Below, piece after piece: positions 44,670 through 53,429 of a stretch of 64,000 nt of DNA (its first letter is position 1; each line of letters starts with the position of its first letter). The stretch is from the NCBI RefSeq assembly GCF_000025305.1, contig NC_013740.1:1984001-2048000 (forward strand). The letters run 5' to 3'. The DNA comes from Acidaminococcus fermentans DSM 20731. Its GTDB lineage: Bacteria > Bacillota > Negativicutes > Acidaminococcales > Acidaminococcaceae. The notes under the pieces are model-generated. The model was given only the letters and a program-made list of their open reading frames with translations, did no database searches and was not told where the DNA came from. The position numbers were made by a program, and so were the translations under genes.

Positions 44670-45182
44670 CTACAGATGATAGTAATAATCCAGACGGCTG
44701 CGGACCCGTTTCTTCAGTCTGTGATACAGGAACCACATTACCGGAGCCAGGACCAGATTCCAGCCCATGGTCTTCAGGGTCTGAAGGGTCAGGGGCCAGA
44801 GCGGCAGCCAGCGTCCCAGCATGATGCACAGGAACAGGCCCCGGGCCACCTGGAGCAGCAGGGTCACCAGAGTGGTGAGGATCAGATAGGTGGGCAGCCG
44901 GTCCACGAACATGTTCACCCGGTTCTTCCCCACCAGGTATCCGATGACGGTCCGGCTCACCATGTGCCAGCCAAAATAGCTGAAAGTGACAACGTCCAAT
45001 AAAGCACCAATACCCAGTCCATACACTGCGCCGTTCCGCTTCCCCTGATCCATGGCATAGAGCAGGAGAAACAACAGCAGCAAGTCCGGGGACTGGGTGG
45101 TATTGAAAAAGAGGAACCAGTGGTTCTCCAGAGTGAACAGGAAAAGGGTGAACAACAGCCAGGCAAAGCCAACAAGCACCAT
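44670..45182 (-). CDS. mreD: Rod shape-determining protein MreD
   Basis: 170 residues, almost wholly hydrophobic with about five helices, the usual size and composition of MreD. It links MreC to the RodA/PBP2 machinery in the membrane. Its start overlaps the mreC stop by one base. Confidence 0.9.
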   Translation of the reverse strand: MVLVGFAWLLFTLFLFTLENHWFLFFNTTQSPDLLLLFLLLYAMDQGKRNGAVYGLGIGALLDVVTFSYFGWHMVSRTVIGYLVGKNRVNMFVDRLPTYLILTTLVTLLLQVARGLFLCIMLGRWLPLWPLTLQTLKTMGWNLVLAPVMWFLYHRLKKRVRSRLDYYYHL

Positions 45183-46072
45183 TATTTCCCTCCTTTGCCA
45201 GACTGGGCATCCGGATCTTTCCCTTCCTTGCGCAGGAAATCCGCAAAGCCCTGGAAGTTCGTGATGACTCTGGCTTCTTCCAGATGGCTGTAATCCACGG
45301 AAGGAGCGATGGTGGCCATTTTGGTCAGCCCGCCGGTATCCATCTGCACATCTTCCACGGTGCCGATCACCAGCCCTTCCGGGTGGTATCCGCTGTAGCC
45401 ACTGGTAACGATGGTATCACCGGGGAGGATGTCCGCATTCCGGCTCAGGTTGCGCATTTCCAGCAGCAGATCCGGTCCGGCCACCCCGTTGACGATGCCG
45501 GAAGCCCGGGAATCCCCCCGGAGGTTCAGCCCTCCGATCCGGCTCCGGGGACTGGAGATCAGCAGCACCTTGGCCATGTGGGGATAGACTCCGTCCACAA
45601 TGCCGATGAGCCCGGAGGCATTGACCACGGGCATGTTCACCTGCAGTCCGTCATCCTTCCCCCGGTCGATGAGGATCACATCCTTGAAATCCCCCAGGTC
45701 CCGGCTGATCACCTTGGCGGACACCATCTTCCACTGGGGATGGAGGCTGCTGAACTTCAACAGCTTGCTGAGCCGCTGGTTCTCTGCCTTCATGCCGATC
45801 AGTTCCACATTGGTCTGGCGCAGCTCTTCATTTTCCTTTTTCAGAGCCGCGTTTTCCTTTTCCAGGGAAGCCTTGGAGGCAAAATAGTTTCCGGAACCTT
45901 TGACACCTCCGCCGATCCCCCCCACCACAAAGCTGATGGGCCGGGTCAGGGTGGTGAGCACCGTGTTCACGGCCGGAAACCGATGGAAGCCATCCCACAG
46001 GAGACCTGCCACCAGCAGGACGGACGCTCCCAGCACGCCCAGTCTGATTTTCTGTTCCTTCCTCATTTGCAC
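45182..46072 (-). CDS. mreC: Rod shape-determining protein MreC
   Basis: 296 residues: an N-terminal membrane helix (about 10-27), a coiled coil rich in Glu and Lys (about 65-105), then the beta-rich MreC domain (VISRDLGDFKDVILIDRG; GLIGIVDGVYP). MreC forms filaments outside the membrane that regulate PBP2. It lies 12 bases after mreB. Confidence 0.94.
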   Translation of the reverse strand: MQMRKEQKIRLGVLGASVLLVAGLLWDGFHRFPAVNTVLTTLTRPISFVVGGIGGGVKGSGNYFASKASLEKENAALKKENEELRQTNVELIGMKAENQRLSKLLKFSSLHPQWKMVSAKVISRDLGDFKDVILIDRGKDDGLQVNMPVVNASGLIGIVDGVYPHMAKVLLISSPRSRIGGLNLRGDSRASGIVNGVAGPDLLLEMRNLSRNADILPGDTIVTSGYSGYHPEGLVIGTVEDVQMDTGGLTKMATIAPSVDYSHLEEARVITNFQGFADFLRKEGKDPDAQSGKGGK

Positions 46073-46084
46073 CGCTTCTCCCCA

Positions 46085-47116
46085 TTATACATTCCGGCGG
46101 GGCCGGGGCCCCTTCCGGAACAGATTCATATTGCCGGCTGCAATGCCGGTTCCCTTGACCCCGCAGGTCAGGGCGTTTTCCGCCACCCAGACCCGGAGGC
46201 CGGTTTCCCGTTCCAGGAGCCAGTCAAAATTCCGCAGCAGGGCTCCGCCCCCGGTAAGCACGATGCCCCGTTCCGCCACATCCCGGGCCAAAAGGTCCGG
46301 CAGTTGTTCCAGCAGGTTCCGGACACAGTCCACCATCCGGTGGACCGGCTCCCACAGGGCTTCCTGGAGCTGATTCTGGTCGATGGTCACGCTCCGGGGC
46401 AGACCGGTGATCAGATCCCGGCCCCGGAGATCCATATAGGCCGGCGGCACCGTATCCCGGACCGTGCCGATTTCGATCTTGACCTGCTCCGCCTGGAGGG
46501 ATCCAATAAGAAGATTATACTTTTTCCGGCTGTACTGGACAAGAGCCTCATCCAGGCTCCGTCCTCCCTGGCGGAGCAGCCGGCTGACGGCGATCTTCCC
46601 CTGGGTCAGCACCGCGGCTTCCGTGGCCCCGGCCCCCATATCTACCACCAGGCAGCTTTTGGTTTCCCGTACCGGGATCCCGGCCCCCAGGGCCGCTGCC
46701 AGCGGGGCTTCCAGCAGATAAGCTTCCCCGGCACCGGCTTCCATGGCTGCATCCAGCACTGCGCGCCGTTCCACGCTGTTGACTCCGCAGGGTACGCTGA
46801 GCACCAGCCGGGGTCGGAAGAGAGGCCGTTTCCCCAAGGCCTGCCGGAGAAATCCCTTCAGCATCCGGCGGGTCAGGTCAAAGTCGGCAATGACCCCGTT
46901 CTGGAGAGGCCGGACCACCTGGATCCCTTCCGGGGTCCGGCCCAGCATCTGCCGGGCTTCCCGGCCCAGGGCCAAAATCTTCCCCTGGCGCAGGTCCACT
47001 GCCGCCGCCGTAGGTTCATCCAGGACGATGCCCTCGTCCCGGAGACAGATCCGTGTATGGTCCGTACCCAGATCCACCCCCAGATCGGTGGAAAAAGACC
47101 CCCAAAGATCCAGCAT
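46085..47116 (-). CDS. mreB: Rod shape-determining protein MreB/Mrl
   Basis: 343 residues of the actin fold. Phosphate loops are DLGVDLGTDHTRI near 10 and VVDMGAGATEAAV near 164, and the adenosine motif is IVLTGGGALLRNF near 296. MreB forms membrane-associated filaments that guide wall synthesis. The sequence is more divergent than typical MreB (for example LGTDHT instead of LGTANT), perhaps reflecting the coccoid shape. Confidence 0.93.
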   Translation of the reverse strand: MLDLWGSFSTDLGVDLGTDHTRICLRDEGIVLDEPTAAAVDLRQGKILALGREARQMLGRTPEGIQVVRPLQNGVIADFDLTRRMLKGFLRQALGKRPLFRPRLVLSVPCGVNSVERRAVLDAAMEAGAGEAYLLEAPLAAALGAGIPVRETKSCLVVDMGAGATEAAVLTQGKIAVSRLLRQGGRSLDEALVQYSRKKYNLLIGSLQAEQVKIEIGTVRDTVPPAYMDLRGRDLITGLPRSVTIDQNQLQEALWEPVHRMVDCVRNLLEQLPDLLARDVAERGIVLTGGGALLRNFDWLLERETGLRVWVAENALTCGVKGTGIAAGNMNLFRKGPRPRRNV

Positions 47117-47131
47117 CCGACTTCCTCCTTT

Positions 47132-47818
47132 TTATAGCAGACCGTGTTCCTTGAAACTGTAATAGACTCCGTCCCCGATGATCAGGTGATCCACCAGAGG
47201 GATCCCCATGACCTTCCCCGTATCCCACAGGGTCCGGGTCAGTTCCCGGTCCTCCCGGCTGGGAGTGGGATCCCCGGAGGGGTGGTTGTGCACCGCCAGG
47301 ATGGCAGCCGCATGATGGAGCAGTGCCGGGGCAAAGGCCTCCCGGGGATGGACCACCGAAGCATTCAGAGACCCTTCAGATACAGGTTCGATGCCGATGA
47401 CTTTGCCTTTGCTGTTCAGCAGCACCACCAGAAAATGTTCGTGGTTCTCATACCGGAGCCGGGGCATCACCAGCATGGCTCCGTCTTCCGGACAGTGGAT
47501 GGTCCGGAACGGCCGGGTTCCTGCCCCCGCCAGCCGCCGTCCCAGTTCCAGGGCCGCCAGGATCACCGTGGCCTTGGCCGGGCCGATGCCGGAGATCCGG
47601 GTCAGTTCCCGTACGTCCTGGGTCCGGGCCAGCCGGGCATCCTTCAACAGGTCCCCGGTCAGCTCCCGGGCAATGTCCAGGGCCGAATGGTCCTTCCGCC
47701 CGGTGCCGATCAGGATGGCCAGCAGCTCCGTAATGGTCAGCGCCTCAGGCCCCTTGGCCAGCAGCCGTTCCCGGGGCCGTTCCTCCGGAAGCATCTCCCG
47801 GATCAGATAGTGTGTCAT
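47132..47818 (-). CDS. radC: RadC-family JAB-domain protein
   Basis: 228 residues. A helix-hairpin-helix-like N-terminal part (ELTRISGIGPAKATVILAALELGRR) precedes the JAMM zinc motif HNHPSGDPTPSREDRELT. The precise role is unknown despite the name. The start at 47818 lies inside maf, so the two genes overlap by 74 bases in different frames; an alternative ATG at 47794 would still overlap. Confidence 0.92.
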   Translation of the reverse strand: MTHYLIREMLPEERPRERLLAKGPEALTITELLAILIGTGRKDHSALDIARELTGDLLKDARLARTQDVRELTRISGIGPAKATVILAALELGRRLAGAGTRPFRTIHCPEDGAMLVMPRLRYENHEHFLVVLLNSKGKVIGIEPVSEGSLNASVVHPREAFAPALLHHAAAILAVHNHPSGDPTPSREDRELTRTLWDTGKVMGIPLVDHLIIGDGVYYSFKEHGLL

Positions 47819-48386
47819 AGCTTGTCACGTCCAGTTCTGCGAATAATTTCTTCAAAGGTGCCAGGGGCAGCCCCACCACATTGCTGTAGGACCCCCGGAT
47901 GGCCGGGATGAACAGGGCGGCTTTGCCCTGGATGCCGTAGGCGCCGGCTTTGTCCATGGGTTCCCCGGTGGCGATGTACCAGGCAATATCCTTTTCCGTC
48001 AAAGAGGCGAATTCCACCTCTGTGATTTCCACATGGGTGCGCACCTGCCCCTTGTAGAACAGGGCCACTCCCGTCAGTACCTGGTGCCGCCGGCCGCTGA
48101 GCTTCCGGAGCATGGCGGCTGCCTCTTCCCGGTCCCGGGGCTTGCCCAGGATTTCTCCTTCCAGGGCCACCACCGTATCCGCGGCCAGGATAGGCACCTT
48201 ATCCCCCAGCCATTCCCGGACCTCCCGGCCCTTGTTCAGGGCATTGGTCCGGACCAGCTGTTCCGGCGTCACGTCATTCTTTTCTTCTTCTCCCCGGCTC
48301 ACCGCCACCCGGGGCTCCAGACCGATCTGCCGGAGCAGTTCCAGGCGGCGGGGGGAACCGGAGGCCAGTATCAGTTCCATAGTCAT
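47745..48386 (-). CDS. maf: Maf-family nucleotide pyrophosphatase
   Basis: 213 residues. LASGSPRRLELL at the N-terminus binds the nucleotide phosphates, ILAADTVVALEGEILGKP and YNVVGLPL-like later motifs (SNVVGLPLAPL) are standard. Maf hydrolyses non-canonical or modified nucleoside triphosphates. The protein has about 30 residues beyond the usual end, because its frame runs over the beginning of radC. Confidence 0.94.
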   Translation of the reverse strand: MTMELILASGSPRRLELLRQIGLEPRVAVSRGEEEKNDVTPEQLVRTNALNKGREVREWLGDKVPILAADTVVALEGEILGKPRDREEAAAMLRKLSGRRHQVLTGVALFYKGQVRTHVEITEVEFASLTEKDIAWYIATGEPMDKAGAYGIQGKAALFIPAIRGSYSNVVGLPLAPLKKLFAELDVTSYDTLSDPGDASGGTAPGTAAGQGA

Positions 48387-48389
48387 CTC

Positions 48390-48653
48390 CTACAGTTTGT
48401 GGAACAGGACCCCTGCCAGGATCATGCCCAGGATGGCTGCCAGGTTGGGCGAAAATTCCACCCCGGCCGTCACTTTGGCCACATACAGGTCCATGGTGGA
48501 AGGGGGGATGGTCAGCACCTGGTACTTCCGCACCAGGATATCGGTGGCCCCGCCCAAAATCTGGGATGCCTGGAGGCTGTCCCCCAGGAGACCTCCGATA
48601 ACCGCCCCTGCCGCCAGGACCAGCAGCAGGGTCAGATGATTTTTCCCCAGCAT
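48390..48653 (-). CDS. DUF4321 small membrane protein
   Basis: 87 residues with two hydrophobic helices (LTLLLVLAAGAVIGGLLG and LAAILGMILAGVLFHKL), matching DUF4321 proteins that are typically encoded beside maf and radC in Firmicutes. Function unknown. It is three bases from maf. Confidence 0.8.
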   Translation of the reverse strand: MLGKNHLTLLLVLAAGAVIGGLLGDSLQASQILGGATDILVRKYQVLTIPPSTMDLYVAKVTAGVEFSPNLAAILGMILAGVLFHKL

Positions 48654-48656
48654 TCC

Positions 48657-49094
48657 TTAGACCTCCACTTTTTTCCCCTTGGCGTCGTAGATTTCCCCAT
48701 TGCTGAAGTATCCGGTGATGGTCCACTGTTCCACCTTGGTCCGGACGCTCTTCTTGAAGTTCCGGGCATAGACCAGCCCCAGGGCCAGCCACACCAGGGT
48801 GCTCAGAACCACCACCTGCCAGACGGGAGCAGAGAAGAAATGGGCCAGGGCCCGTCCGAAAGCGGCACCGGCCACAGCCGTCAGCACAGGGATCCCGTAC
48901 ACGATCATCTGGGCTTTCTTTTCATCCAGGGACTGTTTCCCCACAATCACCCGGGTCCCCCGTTTGGCTTCACAGGCGTTCCAGCAGTCCAGCATCTTGG
49001 GCCGCTGTTCCCCCGGTCTCTGTTCGATCTTCACCTTGGCCCGCTGTTTGCTCACCGCAATGACCTTGCCTACATACACATTGTTGTTGCTCAT
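48657..49094 (-). CDS. RseC/MucC-like membrane protein
   Basis: 145 residues. A small N-terminal beta region (GKVIAVSKQRAKVKIE) with two cysteines (CWNAC) is followed by two membrane helices (about 65-110) and a basic tail. This layout fits the SoxR-reducing RseC family, but the cysteine spacing is atypical, so the assignment is tentative. It lies between a DUF4321 gene and an unknown gene. Confidence 0.6.
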   Translation of the reverse strand: MSNNNVYVGKVIAVSKQRAKVKIEQRPGEQRPKMLDCWNACEAKRGTRVIVGKQSLDEKKAQMIVYGIPVLTAVAGAAFGRALAHFFSAPVWQVVVLSTLVWLALGLVYARNFKKSVRTKVEQWTITGYFSNGEIYDAKGKKVEV

Positions 49095-49109
49095 ACTATG
49101 ACTCCTTTG

Positions 49110-49607
49110 TTATTCTGGAAATTCCAGATACTGATTGGGGAACCGACGGGCCAGCCGCTCCATCAGTTCATCACTGGACTTGAACAGCAGACCGCAGAGT
49201 TTGCCGTTTTCCCGGTACACCAGGATCCGCTGGGGCTGGGGATCCACGGAAGAATACCGGTGGACGTATTTTTTGATGGCGGTCTTCCGGAAAAAGCTCC
49301 GTTTGTAATGGTTGGAAAAACTTTCCAGGTCCTTCAGGTAAACGGTCATCCGCCTTTCCAGCCCCAGGCCGTACATCACCACGATCAGTTTGTCCCCGGT
49401 GAGCTGGATGCTGTACTGGAACAGGCAGCGCCAGCACCATAGGATGATGAACAGCAGATTGTAGCCCCAGCCCATGATGCTCAGCTGCCCCAGGGCAAAG
49501 GTATGGTACCCTTCATAGGCACAGCTGACCCCGATCAGGGCCAGGGTCCCCCACTGGTACAGCCGCCGTTCCCGGCTGGTGGTTGAAAATTCCTTGTATG
49601 CTTCCAA
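49110..49607 (-). CDS. Two-helix membrane protein of unknown function
   Basis: 165 residues. After a short charged start come two membrane helices (about 20-65) and a soluble C-terminal domain (LTGDKLIVVMYGLGLERRMTVYL...), the pattern of YcxB-like or PH-like membrane proteins. I do not recognise a family with confidence. It is the first gene of the 13-kb run that ends at 36289. Confidence 0.6.
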   Translation of the reverse strand: MEAYKEFSTTSRERRLYQWGTLALIGVSCAYEGYHTFALGQLSIMGWGYNLLFIILWCWRCLFQYSIQLTGDKLIVVMYGLGLERRMTVYLKDLESFSNHYKRSFFRKTAIKKYVHRYSSVDPQPQRILVYRENGKLCGLLFKSSDELMERLARRFPNQYLEFPE

Positions 49608-49656
49608 AATGATCTCCTTTGTTCAGGTTCCGGCGATAAAAAAACATATCTCTTTT

Positions 49657-49662
49657 ATTATA
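49657..49662 (-). promoter_or_regulatory. Extended -10 of the long housekeeping run
   Basis: Minus-strand TGTTATAAT, with no convincing -35, 50 bases ahead of the first gene of the run. No other clear terminator interrupts the following 14 genes. Confidence 0.55.
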
Positions 49663-49696
49663 ACAAAAATTCCCCCAATAGAAAGGCGTTTTCTGC

Positions 49697-49730
49697 AAAA
49701 AAAAAAGAGCTGCTGCCGAAGCAACAGCTC
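49697..49730 (-). terminator. Terminator of the gcdDCB operon
   Basis: GAGCTGTTGC and GCAGCAGCTC pair around TTCG on the minus strand, followed by ten T residues. Confidence 0.92.
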
Positions 49731-49746
49731 AAAAAACTTCTGTTTT

Positions 49747-50874
49747 TTATTTGCCGCCCACCATGGCCAGCATGGTACCAGCTGCAACAGCCGTACCGAT
49801 AACCCCGGCCACATTGGGGCCCATGGCGTGCATCAGCAGGAAGTTGCCAGGGTCAGCCTGCTGTCCCACAACCTGGGACACACGGGCAGCCATAGGCACT
49901 GCGGATACACCGGCAGAACCAATCAGCGGGTTGGTCTTGCCGCCGTCCAGCTTGCTCATCAGCTTGCCGAACAGCACACCGCCGGCGGTGCCGCCGATAA
50001 AGGCAACCAGACCCAGGCAGATGATTTCGATGGTCTGCAAGGTCAGGAAGCTTTCGGCCTTCATGGTCAGGCCGGTACCGGTGGCCAGCATGATGGTCAC
50101 GCTGTTCATCAGGGCATTCTGTGCCGTGTCAGACAGACGGTCCATACAGCCGGATTCGGTGAACAGGTTCCCCAGCATCAGCATCCCGATCAAAGAGCAT
50201 ACGGAAGGCAGCAGCAGGGAAATGAAAATGGTGGTGACAATGGGGAACACCACTTTTTCAAAGTGGGTCACCGTACGCAGCTGGGCCATTTTGATCTTCC
50301 GTTCTTCCTTGGAGGTGAACAGTTTCATCACAGGCGGCTGGATCAGGGGCACCAGGGACATGTAGGAATAAGCGGCCACGGCGATGGCGCCCAGCAGATG
50401 GGGAGCCATCTTGGAAGCCAGGTAAATGGAAGTCGGGCCGTCAGCACCACCGATGATCCCGATGGCGGAAGCTTCCTTCACATTGAAGCCCAGGAGCATG
50501 GCCCCCAGCAGAGCCACGAACACGCCGATCTGGGCAGCAGCGCCCAGCAGCAGGGTCTTGGGGTTGGCAATCAGCGGACCAAAGTCGGTCATGGCCCCTA
50601 CGCCCATGAAAATCAGCGGAGGGAAGATTTCGTATTTGATCCCGCCCAGGATCAGCTGCATGACGCCGGGGTCGGTTTCGAACCCGGTCCGGGGTACGTT
50701 GGCCAGAATGCACCCGAAGGCGATCGGGCTCAGCAGCAGGGGTTCAAAGCCTTTGACGATGGCCAGGTACAGCAGGATGCACCCGACCAGCATCATTACG
50801 GCATTGCCCCAGGTAAAAGCCACAAACCCACTGTCCTGGATGACAGAGGTCAGGGCTACCACAAAAGCATCCAT
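49747..50874 (-). CDS. gcdB: Glutaconyl-CoA decarboxylase, beta subunit (sodium pump)
   Basis: 375 residues, the length of A. fermentans GcdB. It is a multi-helix protein of the OadB/MmdB/GcdB family; GGADGPTSIYLASK near residue 150 and NPLIGSAGVSAVPMAARV near 315 are the conserved regions that bind sodium and carboxybiotin. It decarboxylates carboxybiotin on GcdC and exports sodium. A-AAGGAGG lies 11 bases before the ATG. Confidence 0.96.
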   Translation of the reverse strand: MDAFVVALTSVIQDSGFVAFTWGNAVMMLVGCILLYLAIVKGFEPLLLSPIAFGCILANVPRTGFETDPGVMQLILGGIKYEIFPPLIFMGVGAMTDFGPLIANPKTLLLGAAAQIGVFVALLGAMLLGFNVKEASAIGIIGGADGPTSIYLASKMAPHLLGAIAVAAYSYMSLVPLIQPPVMKLFTSKEERKIKMAQLRTVTHFEKVVFPIVTTIFISLLLPSVCSLIGMLMLGNLFTESGCMDRLSDTAQNALMNSVTIMLATGTGLTMKAESFLTLQTIEIICLGLVAFIGGTAGGVLFGKLMSKLDGGKTNPLIGSAGVSAVPMAARVSQVVGQQADPGNFLLMHAMGPNVAGVIGTAVAAGTMLAMVGGK

Positions 50875-50909
50875 GTTCTAAAATCCTCCTTTATGTTCGG
50901 AGACGTTGA

Positions 50910-51347
50910 TTAGAGAATAACCATTACGTCGCCGGTGGCTACGGTATCGCCAGCGTTTACGCGGACTTCGGAAACCGTGCCGTCTTCAGGAGCCATGATT
51001 TCGTTCTGCATCTTCATAGCTTCCAGGATCAGCAGAACATCGCCGGCTTCCACTTTGTCGCCGGGTTTTACGTTAACGGACAGGATCTTGCCGGGCATGG
51101 GAGCGGATACGGTTACGGAGCCGGCAGGAGCAGCAGCGGCCGGTTTGGCAGCCGGAGCGGGAGCAGCAGCAGGAGCAGCGGCAGGAGCCGGAGCGGGAGC
51201 AGCAGCAGGAGCAGCAGCTACAGGAGCGGCAGCAGGAGCAGCGGCAGGAGCGGCAGGAGCAGCAGGAGCTGCAGTTACAGCGCCGCCGACTTCTTCAACT
51301 TCTACAGTGTAAACAGTACCGTTAACGTTAACATTGAATTTTCTCAT
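50910..51347 (-). CDS. gcdC: Glutaconyl-CoA decarboxylase, gamma subunit (biotin carrier)
   Basis: 145 residues. A short N-terminal strand region, a flexible Ala/Pro linker (about 25-75), then a biotinyl domain with EAMKMQN; Lys112 is the biotinylation site. It shuttles the carboxyl group from GcdA, or from the MmdA-like subunit, to GcdB. AGGAGG precedes the ATG. Confidence 0.97.
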   Translation of the reverse strand: MRKFNVNVNGTVYTVEVEEVGGAVTAAPAAPAAPAAAPAAAPVAAAPAAAPAPAPAAAPAAAPAPAAKPAAAAPAGSVTVSAPMPGKILSVNVKPGDKVEAGDVLLILEAMKMQNEIMAPEDGTVSEVRVNAGDTVATGDVMVIL

Positions 51348-51417
51348 GAGAATACCCTCCTAAACAGTTTTCAAGTTGTTTGATTTTGTGGATAATGAAC
51401 CGTCCCTCAACAGTTCA

Positions 51418-51741
51418 TCAGAAAGAATGATGGGGCAGATTCATCGGCTCCATTTTTCTTTTGTGTTCGGCGATGGCAGCACTCAGGGCAGCTGCAATCA
51501 TATCGTCTTCATCCTGGACCAGGGCCAGGACAGCTGCCATGGCAGCCACTTTTTCCTCTTCCTGCCGTTTGCTGGCAGCAGCGGAAGGCGCCGGCTTAGC
51601 AACTACAGGCTTTTTTTTTCCCTGAACTTTCTTGGTGGGATCGACAGCATGGATCAGCACCATCAGGATTCCCAGCACAATCAGCACACCGAATACGATG
51701 GTCATGTTGATCATCATAATCAGCCAAGGATTGTCGGTCAT
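51418..51741 (-). CDS. gcdD: Glutaconyl-CoA decarboxylase, delta subunit
   Basis: 107 residues. One N-terminal membrane helix (about 6-30) is followed by a charged Lys/Ala/Pro region and a C-terminal helix (EEEKVAAMAAVLALVQDEDD), the pattern of OadG/MmdD/GcdD anchors that assemble the pump. It lies between the mmdA-like gene and gcdC. Confidence 0.92.
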   Translation of the reverse strand: MTDNPWLIMMINMTIVFGVLIVLGILMVLIHAVDPTKKVQGKKKPVVAKPAPSAAASKRQEEEKVAAMAAVLALVQDEDDMIAAALSAAIAEHKRKMEPMNLPHHSF

Positions 51742-51787
51742 GAACGTTTCACCTCTCTTCCCTCATGATGAATGGTTTATATCAAAA

Positions 51788-53314
51788 TCACAGAGGAATG
51801 TTACCGTGTTTCTTTGTTGGCCGGTCTTCCTGCTTTGATTTTAACATACGCAGCGCCTTGATCAGGATGGGACGGGTGGTCTTGGGTTCGATGACCATTT
51901 CCACCATCCCGTGCTTGGCCGCATAATACGGCGTGGCGAAGTTGGTGATGTATTCCTGGGTCTTCTGTTCCACATCCGGGTCTTTCCGGAAGATGATCTT
52001 GGCAGCCCCCTGGGGTCCCATGACGGCGATTTCCGCCGTGGGCCAGGCAATGACGTGATCCGCACCCAGATCCTGGGCACACATGGCCAGATAAGCGCCC
52101 CCATAGGCCTTCCGGGTCACCAGGGTGATCTTGGGCACCGTGGCTTCGCAGTAGGCATAGAGCATCTTGGCCCCGTGACGGATGATGCCGCCGTATTCCT
52201 GGTCCGTCCCCGGCAGGAAACCGGGCACGTCCACGATATTGATCAGCGGGATCCGGAAAGCATCGCAGAAGCGGATGAACCGGGCCGCTTTGTCAGAAGC
52301 GTTGATATCCAGGCAGCCGGCCATGATCCGGGGCTGGTTGGCAATGATGCCCACGGTGGAGCCGTCCATCCGGGCCAGGCAAGTGATGATGTTCCGGGCG
52401 TACATCCGGTGGGGTTCCACATATTCCCCGTTGTCCACGATGCTGCGGATGACCTTGTACATGTCATAGGGCATCTGGGGACCATCAGGGATCACGGTGT
52501 TCAGGCTTTCATCCATCCGATAGGCGCTGTCGCCGGTATCATAGACCGGAGGATTTTCCCGGTTGTTGCTGGGCAGGAAGCTCAGCAGGTACCGGATCTG
52601 TTCCAGACAGTCCGCATCGTTTTCCGCCGGGAAGTCCGCCACCCCGCTGCGGGTGCAGTGGGTGAAGGTGCCCCCCAGGTCTTCCTGGCCCACTTCCTCG
52701 CCGGTCACGGTTTTCACCACTTCCGGTCCGGTAATGAACATCTTGGAATTTTTCTTCACCATGTAGATGAAATCCGTCAGGGCCGGGCTGTACACGGCGC
52801 CGCCGGCGCAGGGGCCCATGATGGCGGAAATCTGGGGAATCACCCCGGATGCCAGGGTGTTCTGCTTGAACATCTTGCCGAAACCGGCCAGGGCATCAGT
52901 GGCTTCCTGGATCCGGGCACCGCCGGAATCTTCCATCCCCACGATGGGGGCCCCGGTCTTCAGGGCCATGGCCTGGACTTTGGCGATCTTGTTGGCATGC
53001 ATTTCCCCCAGGGATCCCCCTTCCACGGTGAAATCCTGGGCGTAAACGAACACCGTCCGTCCGTTGACCGTACCGTAGCCCGTCACCACCCCGTCTCCGG
53101 CCAGATATTTCTTTTCCTGACCGAAGTTGGAGCAGCGATGTTCCACAAATTTATCCAGTTCTACAAAACTTCCCTCATCTAAGAACGAGTTTATCCGTTC
53201 CCGGGCAGTCATTTTACCGGCATCATGCTGTTTTCCGACTCTTTTTGCACCGCCGCCAGCTTCAATCTTCTCGTAGCGGGCAAACATATCTTCAATTTTT
53301 TCCTGTGTGGTCAA
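51788..53314 (-). CDS. mmdA: Biotin-dependent carboxyltransferase, MmdA-like
   Basis: 508 residues from a TTG start at 53314, nine bases after AGGAGG; this gives the usual MmdA length. The two carboxyltransferase halves show GAPIVGMEDSGGARIQEATD and PRIMAGCLDINASDKAARFIRFCD, as in methylmalonyl-CoA decarboxylase alpha and propionyl-CoA carboxylase beta. It is 46 bases upstream of gcdD, so it may share the GcdBCD membrane pump and supply carboxyl groups from methylmalonyl-CoA. The substrate is inferred from similarity. Confidence 0.9.
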   Translation of the reverse strand: MTTQEKIEDMFARYEKIEAGGGAKRVGKQHDAGKMTARERINSFLDEGSFVELDKFVEHRCSNFGQEKKYLAGDGVVTGYGTVNGRTVFVYAQDFTVEGGSLGEMHANKIAKVQAMALKTGAPIVGMEDSGGARIQEATDALAGFGKMFKQNTLASGVIPQISAIMGPCAGGAVYSPALTDFIYMVKKNSKMFITGPEVVKTVTGEEVGQEDLGGTFTHCTRSGVADFPAENDADCLEQIRYLLSFLPSNNRENPPVYDTGDSAYRMDESLNTVIPDGPQMPYDMYKVIRSIVDNGEYVEPHRMYARNIITCLARMDGSTVGIIANQPRIMAGCLDINASDKAARFIRFCDAFRIPLINIVDVPGFLPGTDQEYGGIIRHGAKMLYAYCEATVPKITLVTRKAYGGAYLAMCAQDLGADHVIAWPTAEIAVMGPQGAAKIIFRKDPDVEQKTQEYITNFATPYYAAKHGMVEMVIEPKTTRPILIKALRMLKSKQEDRPTKKHGNIPL

Positions 53315-53368
53315 AAATACGCACCTCCTTGAAGGATTCTTTTTCTGCAACGAAACTAAAACACGGTA

Positions 53369-53374
53369 ATTGTA
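53369..53374 (-). promoter_or_regulatory. Extended -10 of the mmdA-gcdDCB operon
   Basis: Minus-strand TGTTACAAT lies 55 bases before the TTG start. The -35 is weak. Confidence 0.5.
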
Positions 53375-53429
53375 ACATAAATATCACCCTGTTACCACCG
53401 GTTTTCCGAAAATTTCGTTGGAGAATCCC

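Noticed and set aside
41736-45002. A 1088-codon open frame on the plus strand opposite rodA, PBP2 and mreD
   Set aside because: It has no ribosome site and low-complexity His/Gln/Gly-rich translation, and lies opposite four recognised genes. GC-rich third positions suppress antisense stops here, so it is a shadow.
50935-51312. An Ala/Gly-rich frame opposite gcdC
   Set aside because: It mirrors the Ala/Pro linker codons of the biotin carrier and has no independent support.
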